From NCBI GenBank assembly GCA_958009055.1, contig OY253653.1, positions 62,001 through 126,000 on the forward strand: 64,000 nucleotides of DNA, written 5' to 3'. This DNA is from Choricystis sp. odSpoLacu1. Its lineage: Eukaryota; Chlorophyta; Trebouxiophyceae. Numbering within the stretch: position 1 is the first letter of the stretch; every line of letters begins with the position of its first letter. Under the pieces are notes generated by a model. It had not been told where the DNA came from. It worked only from the letters and a program-made list of their open reading frames with translations, and searched no databases. Shown piece by piece: positions 32,403 to 42,295 of this stretch. A program made the position numbers and the translations under genes.

Positions 32403-33311
32403 TCAAACCTTGGGGAACACCTTCTCCAGCGTCGCATCAATCTTTTTCAGCAGCGCCTGGCGGTCGGGCTTGAAGAACAGGTTCTTGTAGGCAAAGTAGC
32501 CGGAGTACAGGAGGCCGATGATCTCCAGCAGGTCGGAAATCACGGGCACGCGAGAGATCGCGCCCGAGACCGCGTTGGCCGTGATCAGGGCCAGAATGGA
32601 CGCGACAGTAAGGCCAATGATCGCCGCCTTGTCGTCACTTTTTTCCCAGAAGGTTTGCAGTTCGCCAAAGAGTTCGGCAGCCTTGTCCTGCGCGGCGGAG
32701 GCATCAATCTCGCCGATCGAGTTTTTCAGCGACCGCAGCCCGTCGCCGCGGGGCGGGGCGGCGGAGGAGCCCTCCTTGAAGGCGCGCGCGCTGGCGGGGG
32801 TGGCGCGCACGCGGCGGACTGTGGGGTGTTTGGTGGGGGTGAGAGGGAGGGAAACGAAAAAGAGCGACGCGGGGCGTCTTTGCCCCCTTTTCCCCTTTCT
32901 CTCTTTGATCTCGGCTGGTGGACGCTCTCTCCAATGTACCGGCAGTGGCGCGGGGGCGCAGACTGTGAGAGTGGGGAAAAAAGGGGGGAAAATCTCGGTT
33001 TTCCGACCGTTGAGAGGCATGGGGGTCCCGCGGACGCGCGGCGCGCGCACGTTGCGCCCTGCGGTTGGCGACCACACACACGCCCTCCCGCCGTCAACAC
33101 GCGTGCTGTGATCCACACCGTGTCGGGCGAGCAAAGGGGGGGGGCGTGGCGGGGTGGATTGTTCTCGTGCACGCGCGCGCGAGTGGTTTTGCGCGATGGG
33201 GGGAGGGCGCGCGAGCGGGGGGGAAACTGCGCACCGCGCCCAACGCTCCCCTCGCCTGGCTGGCGGACCCCCAAAGGACCCCCAAACTCACGTCTTGACA
33301 GCGAAAGCCAT
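32403..33311 (-). CDS. CURT1: CURT1/CAAD-domain thylakoid membrane protein
   Basis: CURT1 proteins shape grana margins by inserting amphipathic helices in the thylakoid membrane. The CAAD domain is clear: an amphipathic helix KAAELFGELQTFWEK, SDDKAAIIGLTVASILAL, ANAVSGAISRVPVISDLLEIIG, LLYSGYFAYKNLFF and a final helix KKIDATLEKVFPKV. The 20-base first exon complement(33292..33311) encodes MAFAVKT; exon 2 is complement(32403..32790) if the CCGCCAG acceptor is used, giving 135 aa. An acceptor 28 bases upstream (CCCACAG) would add VRRVRATPAS but breaks frame with this first exon. The 5' end is therefore provisional. The ATG is 397 bases from that of the divergent neighbour. Confidence 0.85.
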
Positions 33312-33707
33312 GGCGAAGTGTGTGCGTGTGTGTGTGGAAGGCGGGAGGTTGGGAGAGAAAGCGGGAGAGAGGAGTGCTGCGCAATCAAAAGCGAGTGAAA
33401 AAAATCGGCTCTGGGGCCAATCTTGGCTTTGGCCTTCCTCATCGCCTCTGGCGCGTGCCACCGCGCGCCACCGCCACCCTCTCCTCCCCCGTCGACGCCA
33501 CAAAGGGATAAGCACGTCTGCTACCGCTCGCTCCACGGAGAGAGAAGCAGGTGTGGGTGGTGGGGGCTGACACAGGCGCTCCGCCTTGCGTTGGGGTGGC
33601 GCGTCGTGCTCTTCCTTCCCTTTCGACCCACCCAAACACCGACACCCTTGTGTTTTCTTAATCCTCCCCTTCCTTTCCCTCTCTTTTCCCCAGCTGTTTT
33701 GCACACC
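33312..33707. other. Divergent promoter region (CURT1 / 33708 gene)
   Basis: About 400 bases. It ends in a CCCCAG acceptor-like site just before the 33708 ATG, so an untranslated or coding upstream exon of the plus-strand gene may lie here (for example MALAFLIASGACH at about 33423). Otherwise nothing convincing. Confidence 0.35.
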
Positions 33708-33983
33708 ATGGACCGCGCCTGGCGCGACCGCCCGTGGCGCCTGATCCCCCTCCGCTCGCGCGAGTCCTCCCTCGCGTGGGTGAGGACCAAGGCCAACGCG
33801 GAAGCGTTGCGGGAGGAGCGGGATGAGGCGTTGCGGCGGCTGGGGGAGGAGGAGGAGGGGGGCGGAGAGGCGGAGGGTGGGCGGGGGGGTGAGAGAAAGA
33901 AACAAAAATCCTGGTGTCTTTACAGCCCGCCGACCAGAGCGCACACACACTGCGGGATCAGAGTTAGGAAGAGAGCCCTGTAG
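33708..33983 (+). CDS. Small charged hypothetical protein
   Basis: The 91-aa frame begins MDRAWRDRPWRLIPLRSRE and continues as one long charged helix (AWVRTKANAEALREERDEALRRL) with an acidic Gly/Glu tail. The last 25 residues (after GERKKQ) have lower coding quality and may be intron or untranslated sequence. A CCCCAG just upstream of the ATG hints at an earlier exon. The Arg/Trp-rich start could be an organelle presequence or the N-terminus of a small mitochondrial or plastid subunit. Not recognised. Confidence 0.4.
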   Translation: MDRAWRDRPWRLIPLRSRESSLAWVRTKANAEALREERDEALRRLGEEEEGGGEAEGGRGGERKKQKSWCLYSPPTRAHTHCGIRVRKRAL

Positions 33984-34032
33984 AAACAACAAGCACAAAA
34001 AACCCCTCCCGACACCATCCACTTTTTTCTCT

Positions 34033-35495
34033 TCACTCGGCCACGCCCGCCGCGCGACGCACCGCGGCCGCCACGGTCGCCGGCTTCGCCATGGCCCCCA
34101 CCCCCACATCCCCGCACGCCAACGCTTTGGCGATGGGGGGCACGATGATGGCGCCCAGGGCGGTGACAGTGGCCACGTGGCGCGGCGTGAGGGGGGACTC
34201 CCACATGGCGGTGTTCATGGCGGGGGCGAGGAGGAGGGGGGCGCGGCCCCAGTCCCAGGCGCGCAGAACGGAGGTGACCAGGTTGTCGCACAGGCCCTGG
34301 GGTGGGGTGGGGTGGGTGGTGGGTGCGTTTTTTTTTGTGTGTGCCACCCCCTCCCCTCCCTTTCCCCCCACCCCCACCAACTCACATTAGCCACCTTGGC
34401 CAGCGTGTTGGCCGACAGTGGAGCCACCACCCCCACATCCGCCCACCGGCGCAGGTCGATGTGCAGCACCGAGTCGCCGACGCGGCGCCACGAGTGCCAC
34501 TCATCGTCATCCCCCCGCAGCGGGCGCGCAGAGGGGGGCAGATCAGCCTCGCTCACAAAGTGGAGGGAGGCCGCGGTGGCGATGACGCGGACATCGGCAA
34601 AGGCGGTGAGCAGGCGGGCGAGCTGTGTTGGTTTGGGGGTGGGTGGGTTGAGTTTTTTTTTTTTTTTTTTTCTCTCCCTCCCTTTCCTCACTTCTCTCCC
34701 TCCATCCTTCTCTCTCTCTCACACCTCTGGCACTTTGATCGCGGCCACCGACCCCGTCACCATCACCAGCACGCGGGGGCGCCGCGCCACCCCCGACGAG
34801 TGAGTGTCGGACAGTGCCGGCCCTCCCCCGCGCGGCGGCGCGCGCGGCGGCGCTAGCGCGACCGCGCCGCCGGCGCCACCGCCGTTGTCTGCGACGCCGG
34901 CGGCCGCGCCATTGTCGTCCGCCGCCGCCTGCGCTCCACCGCCGCCCCCCGCCGGGCCGTCTGGGGCGGGGGAGCCGCAGGAGGCGGCGCCCCCTCCATA
35001 TTCGTCGACGCCCGTCGAGTAGGAGGCCCCTCCCCCCCCTCCATTGCCCCCCCCGTCCCCCACCACCGCCACCGCGGGCCCCGCCGACGCGGCGGGGGCT
35101 TGGCCTCTGTCCGGGGGATCGCCGGGGCCCAGGCGGGGCAGCTTGGTCGGGCGCGCCGCGTCGGCGCCGCCGCCCAACCCCGAGCGAGCGGGCGGGGGGC
35201 GCCCCCGGCGCCGGCCGCCCCCCCCGGGATCCCCTGCAGACGCCCACGTGGGGGCGGGCGTGCCTCCCGCGGACGCGGTGGCGCCCACGCCGCCGCCCTG
35301 GGTGTTGTCGGTGGCTCGCGCGGGCGCGCCCGCTGACGCGCCCGCCGCGTCACCACCCCCCAGGTTGGACGCGGTGGCGCCGCCGTCGCCAACGGCGGCA
35401 GTGCTGCCTCGAGCGCCGCCGCCGCGACCGCGGCCGGGGGGGGAGGGGCCGCCTCCGCGCGGGGGCAGGGCGGTCGTGTCGTCGCCAGCAGACAT
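34033..35495 (-). CDS. HAL3: Phosphopantothenoylcysteine decarboxylase (HAL3-type)
   Basis: This FMN enzyme decarboxylates 4'-phospho-N-pantothenoylcysteine in CoA biosynthesis. Exons complement(34725..35495), complement(34386..34622) and complement(34033..34296) are in phase 0 and give 423 aa. Domain residues start at RVLVMVTGSVAAIK; the catalytic His is in VLHIDLRRWADVGVVAPL; the SANTLAKVANGLCDNL block spans exons 2-3; APAMNTAMWESP and the catalytic Cys in LACGDVGVGAMAKP are intact. The first ~230 residues are a Gly/Ala/Pro-rich disordered extension absent from the plant and yeast enzymes I know. In yeast the HAL3 family also regulates a phosphatase, but no evidence for that exists here. 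Confidence 0.95.
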
Positions 35496-35528
35496 GGGTG
35501 GAGAAAAAAGGAGGCTTTCCTCTCTCTC

Positions 35529-36079
35529 TCAAGCTTGGGCCAGCCGTTTCTTGGCGGCCAGGCGCTCCTGCTCGCGGCGAGCGCGCTCGGCGTTGGCGGC
35601 ACTGTGGAGGGGAGGGGTGGGAATGCGTGTGCGTCGATGCCAGCCAATCAAAGATGTGGCCGCCCTCCCGCGCCGGCCCCCTCCCTCCTCCTCTCACGCG
35701 CGCCGTCGCACGAGGCGTCGACAGGCTTGAGAGGCAGCACGGCCACGCCTGGACGCGGCGCAAGCGTGTGTGCACCTGGCGCCGCCCCTTCCCCCCCGCC
35801 GCCTCCACCAAAAACGCACCGCTTCACCGCTTTCTCCCTCCTAAAGCACGCGTCCAGCGCGTGCTTGGCGTCGTTGCAGACACCCCAGAACTTGGCGACC
35901 GGGTGGTCGGCGTGGCAGGCGACGAGGGCGGCGGCTTCCTGTGGATTGGAAATGGGGTGGGAGGGGAGGGGGTGGTCGTGGTGGTGCATTGGTCGGTGTG
36001 CGTGGGCGGAGAAGCTGCGTGTATGCGTGTCACTCACTTTGGAGCAGAGCGTGTCTTTGCGGTTGAGTGGGGGGTGCAT
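35529..36079 (-). CDS. CMC2: Cytochrome-c-oxidase assembly factor CMC2
   Basis: CMC2 is a small intermembrane-space protein needed for complex IV biogenesis. Three exons, complement(36038..36079), complement(35820..35938) and complement(35529..35601), give 77 aa. The start MHPPLNRKDTLC is the family N-terminus. The twin CX9C motifs are intact: C-SKEAAALVA-C and C-NDAKHALDA-C, with HPVAKFWGVC between them. The C-terminus is a basic helix (RARREQERLAAKKR). Because the first Cys lies in exon 1, the exon-1/2 junction is confirmed by spacing. Short genes like this would be missed without intron modelling. Confidence 0.94.
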
Positions 36080-36322
36080 TCGCTCCGAGAGAACCGAGCA
36101 ACAAAAAAGAACGGCCAGTGTGATGAGTCGTCCCGCGGACGCTATTGTTGTTTTTCACCCCCCTCTCGCCCCCACTGTGTCAGTCGGGGCGCGGCACACA
36201 GTCAGCAAAACACACCAGCTCATTCACACGCACCACGGGGTTTGTGTTTCGTCGGTGCGACAAAAGCAAAAAAAGAAAAAAACAACTGATCCTCTCCACC
36301 CCCCTCCTACCCCGCTCTCCTC

Positions 36323-37797
36323 TCAGTCCATGCCCCGTCCCTCCACACTCGGCCTCGCCGCCCGCGGCGCCCCCGCCCTCGCCCGCTTGGCCATGGCGCG
36401 CAGGCGCCCCTCGACGCCGGCGCCCGCGCGCTTGCCCCCCGCGACTGCGGCGGCCGCGGCGGCGGCAGCCATTGCACTCGGCACGTCTCCATGGTCGGGC
36501 CGGCGCACATAGTCCAGCCTGGGGGCTCTGGGGGGCAGAGCGCGCCGGCGCACGGGGGCGTCGGGGGCGGCGGCGGTCACCGACGCAGCGCGCGCCGCGT
36601 CGACCGCCGCCGCGGCTGCGCGTGCGGCCAGCGCCGTCTGTTCCCTCGCCTCCCTCGCCTCCCGACTCGGCGCCTCCGCCATCGACGCGTGCACGGGGGC
36701 GGCCCACTTTTCGACGAGCGCGCGGGCGGCGCGCTTGACGGAGGCTGCCTCAGAAGGAAGCTTGGCGTAAAACAAAACGACCGACCCCACGCCGCTCGCT
36801 TTCAGCTGGGCCCGCCGCGCGTCGTCGCCCGCGTCCACGGCCAGGGACGCCAGCACGTCCAGCACGCCCGCCCGCAGGCCGGCGGGGGGGAGGCGGCCGC
36901 CCTCAGGCGCGATCCAGGCGCGGAGCACGGAGAGAACGCCAGCATCCAACGCCAACCCTCCCAACCGCGCCGCCCCCAGAGTCGACCGCACAGCCGGCAG
37001 CAGCCTCAACCTCTCCACCGCGGGTTTGCCGGCAGCGGCAGATGTCGCATCCGCCTCCGCCGCCCACTCCATGCGGGCGATGAAAGTTTTGATCGCGTCG
37101 GCGTCCGCCGCGGTGGCCCCCCCACCCCGCCCCCCTCCCCGCCGCCCGCCACGCGCCTCAAACATGGCGTCGAATTCATTCGACTCTTCCATGCCGGCGT
37201 CACCGGGCGTGGGGGATCGGGAGCGGTCGTCCTCGTCCTCGTCGTCGCGGTCGTCGCGCCTCTCCGCGCCGTCGTCGTCGATGAAGGCGTCGTCGTCCGC
37301 GGTGCGGGGGGCGATGGCGGCGTCCTCGTCTTCGGAGGCGGAGGGGTCGTCGGAGGCGGCGTCGGCGGCGGCGGGGGCGGCGGGCGCGTCGGGGGGCGGC
37401 GACACGGGCGCGCGCTCCCGGTGCTTCATCCTCTTCTTTTGTTTTTCGGGGGGCGGAGGCGGGGGCGCCCCGCCTGCACCTTCATCCCCAGCCTCCGCAG
37501 CAGCAGCAGCTGCTTCCTCCTTCTTGCGGGCGGCCAGCGCGGCCAGGCGCTCCTTCACGGAGGGAGGCGCGCGCGCGGCGGCAGCGGGCGGCGGCGGCGC
37601 GCCCTCACCATCGCCGTCGCTGTCGCCGAACAGGTCGGCGTCCACCGCGCGGCGGCGCACGGTGTCGTCGTCGTCGGACGGGGCGGCCGCGGGGGGCGGG
37701 CCGGGCTGAGGGAGGAGGGGGTGGTGTGGGTGTTGGGGAGGGGCTGTGACGCCAGCCCTCTCACGCGCACGCACGCGCGTGTGCATGCAGCCGCACG

Positions 37798-37828
<31 letters not shown>

Positions 37829-37994
37829 GGTGGCGTCTGGGGTGGTGGCGAGCGCGGGCGGGGGAGGGGCGCCCCGCGCGGCTGGCCGAATGGGTCGCCC
37901 GCCGTCGCGTCGCGGGCGGGGGGACAGCCGCGTGTCCCACCCCCAGTCGAGAGAGAGAGGCACACAGCGGCACACACACCTGGTCGTCGGCCAT
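36323..37994 (-). CDS. IWS1: Transcription elongation factor IWS1/SPN1
   Basis: IWS1 binds RNA polymerase II with SPT6 during elongation. A 15-base first exon complement(37980..37994), MADDQ, joins to complement(36323..37705), giving 465 aa. The N-terminal ~240 residues are acidic and disordered (DDDDTVRRRAVDADLFGDSD…, several DDD/EDED patches), typical of the family. The TFIIS-N/LW domain follows: IKTFIARMEWAAEAD, KPAVERLRLLPAV, GVLSVLRAWIAPEGGRLPP, LKASGVGSVVLFYAKLP, ARALVEKWAAPVH. The tail REAREAREQTALAAR and basic C-terminus are also conserved in position. The intron contains a (CA)n tract (plus-strand numbering 37800-37828). Confidence 0.93.
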
Positions 37995-38472
37995 GGCGCG
38001 GGAAGAGAGGAAGAGGTCGCTCTCTGCGTCAAGCGGCGGATCTCCCTTTTGCCGAACCAGAAAATTCGGCGCGTCGTGTTGTTTCCTTCTTTCGACGCTC
38101 TCGTTGTTCTCGCTCCTGCTACAGGCTGCGCGTGTCTCTCTCTCTCGCCTCAAACACTCTCTCAAACTCATTCCCTCAACTTCTCCAACTCCCTCAACAA
38201 CGTTTGTTTTGACCGGGGGGACAGCCGACACACACAGAACAAAAAAAAATGGGGGGACACAACAACTATCCCTCCCCCCCCCCTTTTTTTTTCCACCCCC
38301 ACGCCGCACGCCCGCCAGACCGCGGCAGAAGGAGACCCCCAGCGTGGACAGCCAGGCAGGGAGCCCCCCCCTGCCGCGACCCTGGGCCCCGCGTGAGGGG
38401 AAGGAAAGAGGGGGGGGGGGTTGGAAAAAAAGGGGGCTGTTTCAAAAAAAGGGGGTGATCTTTTCTTGTCTC
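37995..38472. other. Upstream region of IWS1, no gene supported
   Basis: Almost 480 bases between two minus-strand genes. It holds CT-rich tracts (about 38145-38210) and C/T and G homopolymers around 38270-38290 and 38411-38420. These are likely the IWS1 promoter and the 3' region of no neighbour. No gene or RNA seen. Confidence 0.45.
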
Positions 38473-39957
38473 TCACTCGTCCAGCAGCACGCCCGCCGCG
38501 GCCGCTGCTTCAGCTGCCGTCGGCACCGGCGTCGTCGCGTCCACCGCCGCCGCCACAGCGGCCGCCAGGGCGGCCTGCCCCGCGTCGGACGTGGTGGCGT
38601 CGTCGTCGTCGCCGTCCCACGTTTCGGCGGCCAGCCCTCGCACCAGTTCATCCGCGGCGGGCCCGCCCGACACGCCGGCGGTGGGCAGGGCGCACGCCGC
38701 CCTGGAGGCGGCGGCCAGGACGGAGGCGGAGGCGGCGGGGGAGGCGATGGGGACGGACGCCAGTGCGCGAGCAGAGCGGCGCGCGCGCCGCTGAGCACCA
38801 TAAGCCGCTAACAGTGTCACCCACGCCAGCTCCACCATGTCCACCCACAGCACGCGGTGGATGGCGGGGACGAGGGTGAAGGTGATGGCGCCCACCGCGG
38901 GCCAGACGCGCCAGCCGGCGCGGACGGCGCCGGGAGCGCCCGCGCGCACAGCGCGAGCCACATCCACAGGCGACGCGCCCGCCAGCACGCCCAGGCTCGC
39001 ACAGTGCAGCGAGCTCCAGGCAAGAGCAATGATGGTTTGGTCGAGCGCGATGCAGGCGAGAGGGGCGTACCACGCGTCTCCGGAGCCAAAGGCGGGGGAG
39101 AGGGTCAGGGCGCGGTCCAGGGACGAAAAGTAGAGAGCTGCGAGCGGCCCGTGCAGCGCGCCCCCCACCACCGCCGACCGGGCGACGCGGGCGGCGTCCA
39201 CGTCGGTGAGGGCGCGCCCTTCATACGCCTGAGCTGTGACGTCGCCCAGGGCGTAGGTGACGGCGGAAACGGCGGCAGGCACAGCGAGCGGGTGGTTGGC
39301 CAGCGTGGCACAGTACCCGCCCCACACCGCGCCCGCGGCGTCGCGGACACCCTCCACTGCGTCGGTGCCGAGCACGGTGACAAGGCGGACCAGGAGGCCG
39401 GCCTCGACAGCGGCGGTGGTGCCGGCCGCGGTGGCGGCCGCGGCGGCCGCGTCGGCGGCGGTGGCGGCAGCCAGTGCTGCTGACGCAGCCAGGGAGCCTG
39501 CATGCAGGACGGCGGCACCCGCAGCCACCGCCAGGACGGCGCCGTTGGCGGCGAAGCCCAGGGTGCGGAGCTCGGTCTCACCGTCGGTGAAGAGGAAGAA
39601 GAGGGGGGGTCGGGTCGTGGTGGTGGTGGGAGCGGAGGAGGAGGGTGGTGGCGTTGATGCCCCGTCCACACTCACAACAGCCGGCACTGGGGTCACGTCC
39701 GCGGTGGCTGACGCGGACGCGCGCACGCGGCGGGGGGTGGCCGGCGCTGGAGCGTCGCGGGGCGAAGCGGAGGACGTGCGGCCGTTGCCGTCCGACGGCG
39801 ACGCCCCCTCCCCGCCCTCCCGGCCGCGGGGTGAGACAGCGCGCGGCGGGCGCGGCAGGGGGCGGGTGGTGGGGCGGCCGCGGGGAGGGGGGGCGGGTGG
39901 CGCGCGCCCATTGCGCGTGGCGAGAGGGCTCGCGGCGCAGCGCGGCGCTGCCCGCAT
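38473..39957 (-). CDS. Mpv17/PMP22-family membrane protein with long extensions
   Basis: The single exon encodes 494 aa from the ATG at 39957 (transit-like start MRAAPRCAASPLATR). The Mpv17 domain covers about residues 210-390: W-GGYCATLANHPLAVPAAVS, TYALGDVTAQ, VGGALHGPLAALYFSSLDR, ACIALDQTIIALAWS, then VRAGWRVWPAVGAITFTLVP, HRVLWVDMVELAWVTLLAAY. Family members form channels in inner mitochondrial, peroxisomal or plastid membranes. The ~200-residue N-terminal and ~100-residue C-terminal Ala-rich extensions are unusual, since typical members are 180-270 aa. The stretch with PPLFFLFTDGETE could be a retained short intron. Plastid targeting is suggested by the leader only. Confidence 0.85.
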   Translation of the reverse strand: MRAAPRCAASPLATRNGRAPPAPPPRGRPTTRPLPRPPRAVSPRGREGGEGASPSDGNGRTSSASPRDAPAPATPRRVRASASATADVTPVPAVVSVDGASTPPPSSSAPTTTTTRPPLFFLFTDGETELRTLGFAANGAVLAVAAGAAVLHAGSLAASAALAAATAADAAAAAATAAGTTAAVEAGLLVRLVTVLGTDAVEGVRDAAGAVWGGYCATLANHPLAVPAAVSAVTYALGDVTAQAYEGRALTDVDAARVARSAVVGGALHGPLAALYFSSLDRALTLSPAFGSGDAWYAPLACIALDQTIIALAWSSLHCASLGVLAGASPVDVARAVRAGAPGAVRAGWRVWPAVGAITFTLVPAIHRVLWVDMVELAWVTLLAAYGAQRRARRSARALASVPIASPAASASVLAAASRAACALPTAGVSGGPAADELVRGLAAETWDGDDDDATTSDAGQAALAAAVAAAVDATTPVPTAAEAAAAAGVLLDE

Positions 39958-40197
39958 GCCCAGGCGCAGACGAGGGGCCAGGCGCGGAGGGAAGGAAGAG
40001 AGCAAGCCTGCGCGCCTGACGGCGGCGCTGGCGGGTGGGGAGGCGGGTGGGCAGCGCGCGCCCCGCCAAAAGAAAGTGGGTGAGGGTGTGTGTATGCTTT
40101 GGTGTCGTGTCGAAAATTTTCGCCAAAGTCCACTCTCTCGTCGCGGTCGCTCGTTTTTTCTTGCCTTTCCCCGCGCGCGTCCTCCCCGCTCACGACC

Positions 40198-42088
40198 ATG
40201 TTTTCCCTGCGCACCACCGGCCGCCCCATGGTGACCGCCCGTGCCCCCAAGTCGGTCCGGGCGCCCCGTCCGGGTAAGTGTGTGTGTGTGTTTCCGCGAG
40301 CGCGCTCCCCGGCTCTCGAGGCGCGCCCTTGCAGCGCGGTCTCCTGCCTCCCCGCCCCTCTCTCCACGCTGCCCTCCCCGACGCCCACGCGCATTCGGTC
40401 GCTGGGAGGTGGTGTGGGGGTAGCGTGGCCGACAAGGAAGGGCGTGACCGCCCCCCATCGACGCCCCCCCCCCCGAGGACCGCTAACTTTGTCGAAACCG
40501 ACCGGGCGCCCCTCCCGCCCGCCTGCCCGCCTCTGCCCCCCTCGTCCCGGCCTCAGCCGCCAGATCTGGGGCCTGGCGACGCGTGCGCACGCCTGGGCTA
40601 GGGAATGGGCGGACCAGGGCGGACGCCCGCGCCCCACCGCCCCCCCCGCGCCGCGCGCACCGCACCCGTCAGCGACCACTCGTCGACCGCTCGCGAGCGG
40701 CCGAGAGACGGCGTACCGAGCGCTCACCTTTCCTCCCCTCCCCTCCCCACGCAGCCGCCCGCGCCGTCGCCGTCGCCGCAAAGGACAAGAAGGAGATCAT
40801 GATGTGGGAAGCCCTGCGCGAGGTGAGTGTTTTGGTTTGGTGGGGAGAGAACGAGAGAGGCTTTGCACAAAAACGACGCCCTCATTTTTTCCACCCCCCC
40901 TGTCCCTCCACAGGCCGTCGATGAAGAGATGGAGCGTGACCCCACCGTCTGCCTGATGGGCGAGGACGTGGGCCACTACGGCGGCTCGTACAAGGTGAGA
41001 AGGAGAGAGAGAGGGGTGGGCAAGGATGATGGTGAGAAGTGTCGCCATCGCTTCAAAAAACCCAACCCCCACCCCGTTTTTCCTCCTCCCCCAAAACCAT
41101 CTCAGGTCACCTACGGCCTCCACAAAAAGTATGGCGACATGCGCCTCCTCGACACCCCCATCTGCGAGAACGGGTTCATGGGCATGGGCATTGGCGCCGC
41201 AATGACGGGGCTGCGCGTGATCATCGAAGGCATGAACATGGGGTTCCTCCTCCTCGCCTACAACCAAATCTCCAACAACGCGGGCATGCTGCACTACACG
41301 TCGGGCGGCCAGTTCAAGGTGCCCGTCGTCATTCGGGGGCCGGGGGGTGTCGGCCGCCAGCTGGGGGCGGAGCACTCGCAGCGCCTCGAATCCTACTTTC
41401 AGTCGATCCCCGGCGTTCAGCTCGTCGCCTGCTCGACTGTGGCCAACTCCAAGGCGCTGCTCAAGTCGGCCATCCGGTCGGACAACCCGGTCATCTTCTT
41501 CGAACACGTGCTGCTGTACAATGTCAAGGTGAGAGGATGGGTGAGAGGGTTGAGTTTTTTTTGGGGGGGTGAAAGCGTGCGGTTGAAAACCCCAACAAAA
41601 AAAACTCACCTCCCACACTCCCACCACACTCACCCCAGGGCGAGACCCACGCGGGAGACTACTGCCAGCCCCTGGAGCGCGCCGAGATCGTGCGCCCTGG
41701 GTCCGATGCCACGATCATCACGTACTCGCGCATGCGGTACGTCGTCATGCAGGCAGTGGCCGAGCTGGAGGCCGCGGGGTACGACCCCGAGGTCGTGGAC
41801 CTGATCTCGCTCAAGCCCTTCGACATGGAGACCATCTCCAAGTCGGTCAAAAAGACGCGCAAAGTCATCATTGTGGAGGAGTGCATGAAGACGGGCGGCA
41901 TCGGCGCGTCGCTGTCGGCCGCCATTTCGGAGTCCCTGTTCGACGACCTGGACCACCAGGTCGTGCGCCTGTCGTCCCAAGATGTGCCGACCGCGTACGC
42001 GCACGAGCTGGAGGCGGCGACCATTGTGCAGCCGGAGGCGGTGGTGGCGGCAGTGCACCGGGTGGTCGGCACGGCCGTGCCCGCGTGA
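40198..42088 (+). CDS. PDHB: Plastid pyruvate dehydrogenase E1 beta subunit
   Basis: The E1 heterotetramer decarboxylates pyruvate to feed acetyl-CoA into plastid fatty-acid synthesis; FabG at 8.4 kb acts in the same pathway. Five exons (40198..40273, 40755..40822, 40914..40994, 41106..41528, 41639..42088) give 365 aa. The first ~40 residues are a Ser/Thr/Arg/Pro transit peptide. Core motifs: [79 protein letters not shown], and [12 protein letters not shown] near the C-terminus. HYGGSYKVT is typical of plastid rather than mitochondrial E1-beta. All junction phases restore family sequence. Confidence 0.96.
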
Positions 42089-42295
42089 AGCGGTTTTCTT
42101 TGCTGTCTGCCCCCCCCATTTTTATCCCAGTTTTGGAGAGAGCAAGTGTGGTTGCGTGTGTGCGAGTGTGAGATCGAGAGCGTGTGACGAGACAAGTCCA
42201 AACGAGAGAGCGCGAAACAAACGAAACCAGCCACTCTTGTTGTTTTTCATTGCAACAACACACACGCCTTCTCCCCTTTGCCCACATCCTCCATC

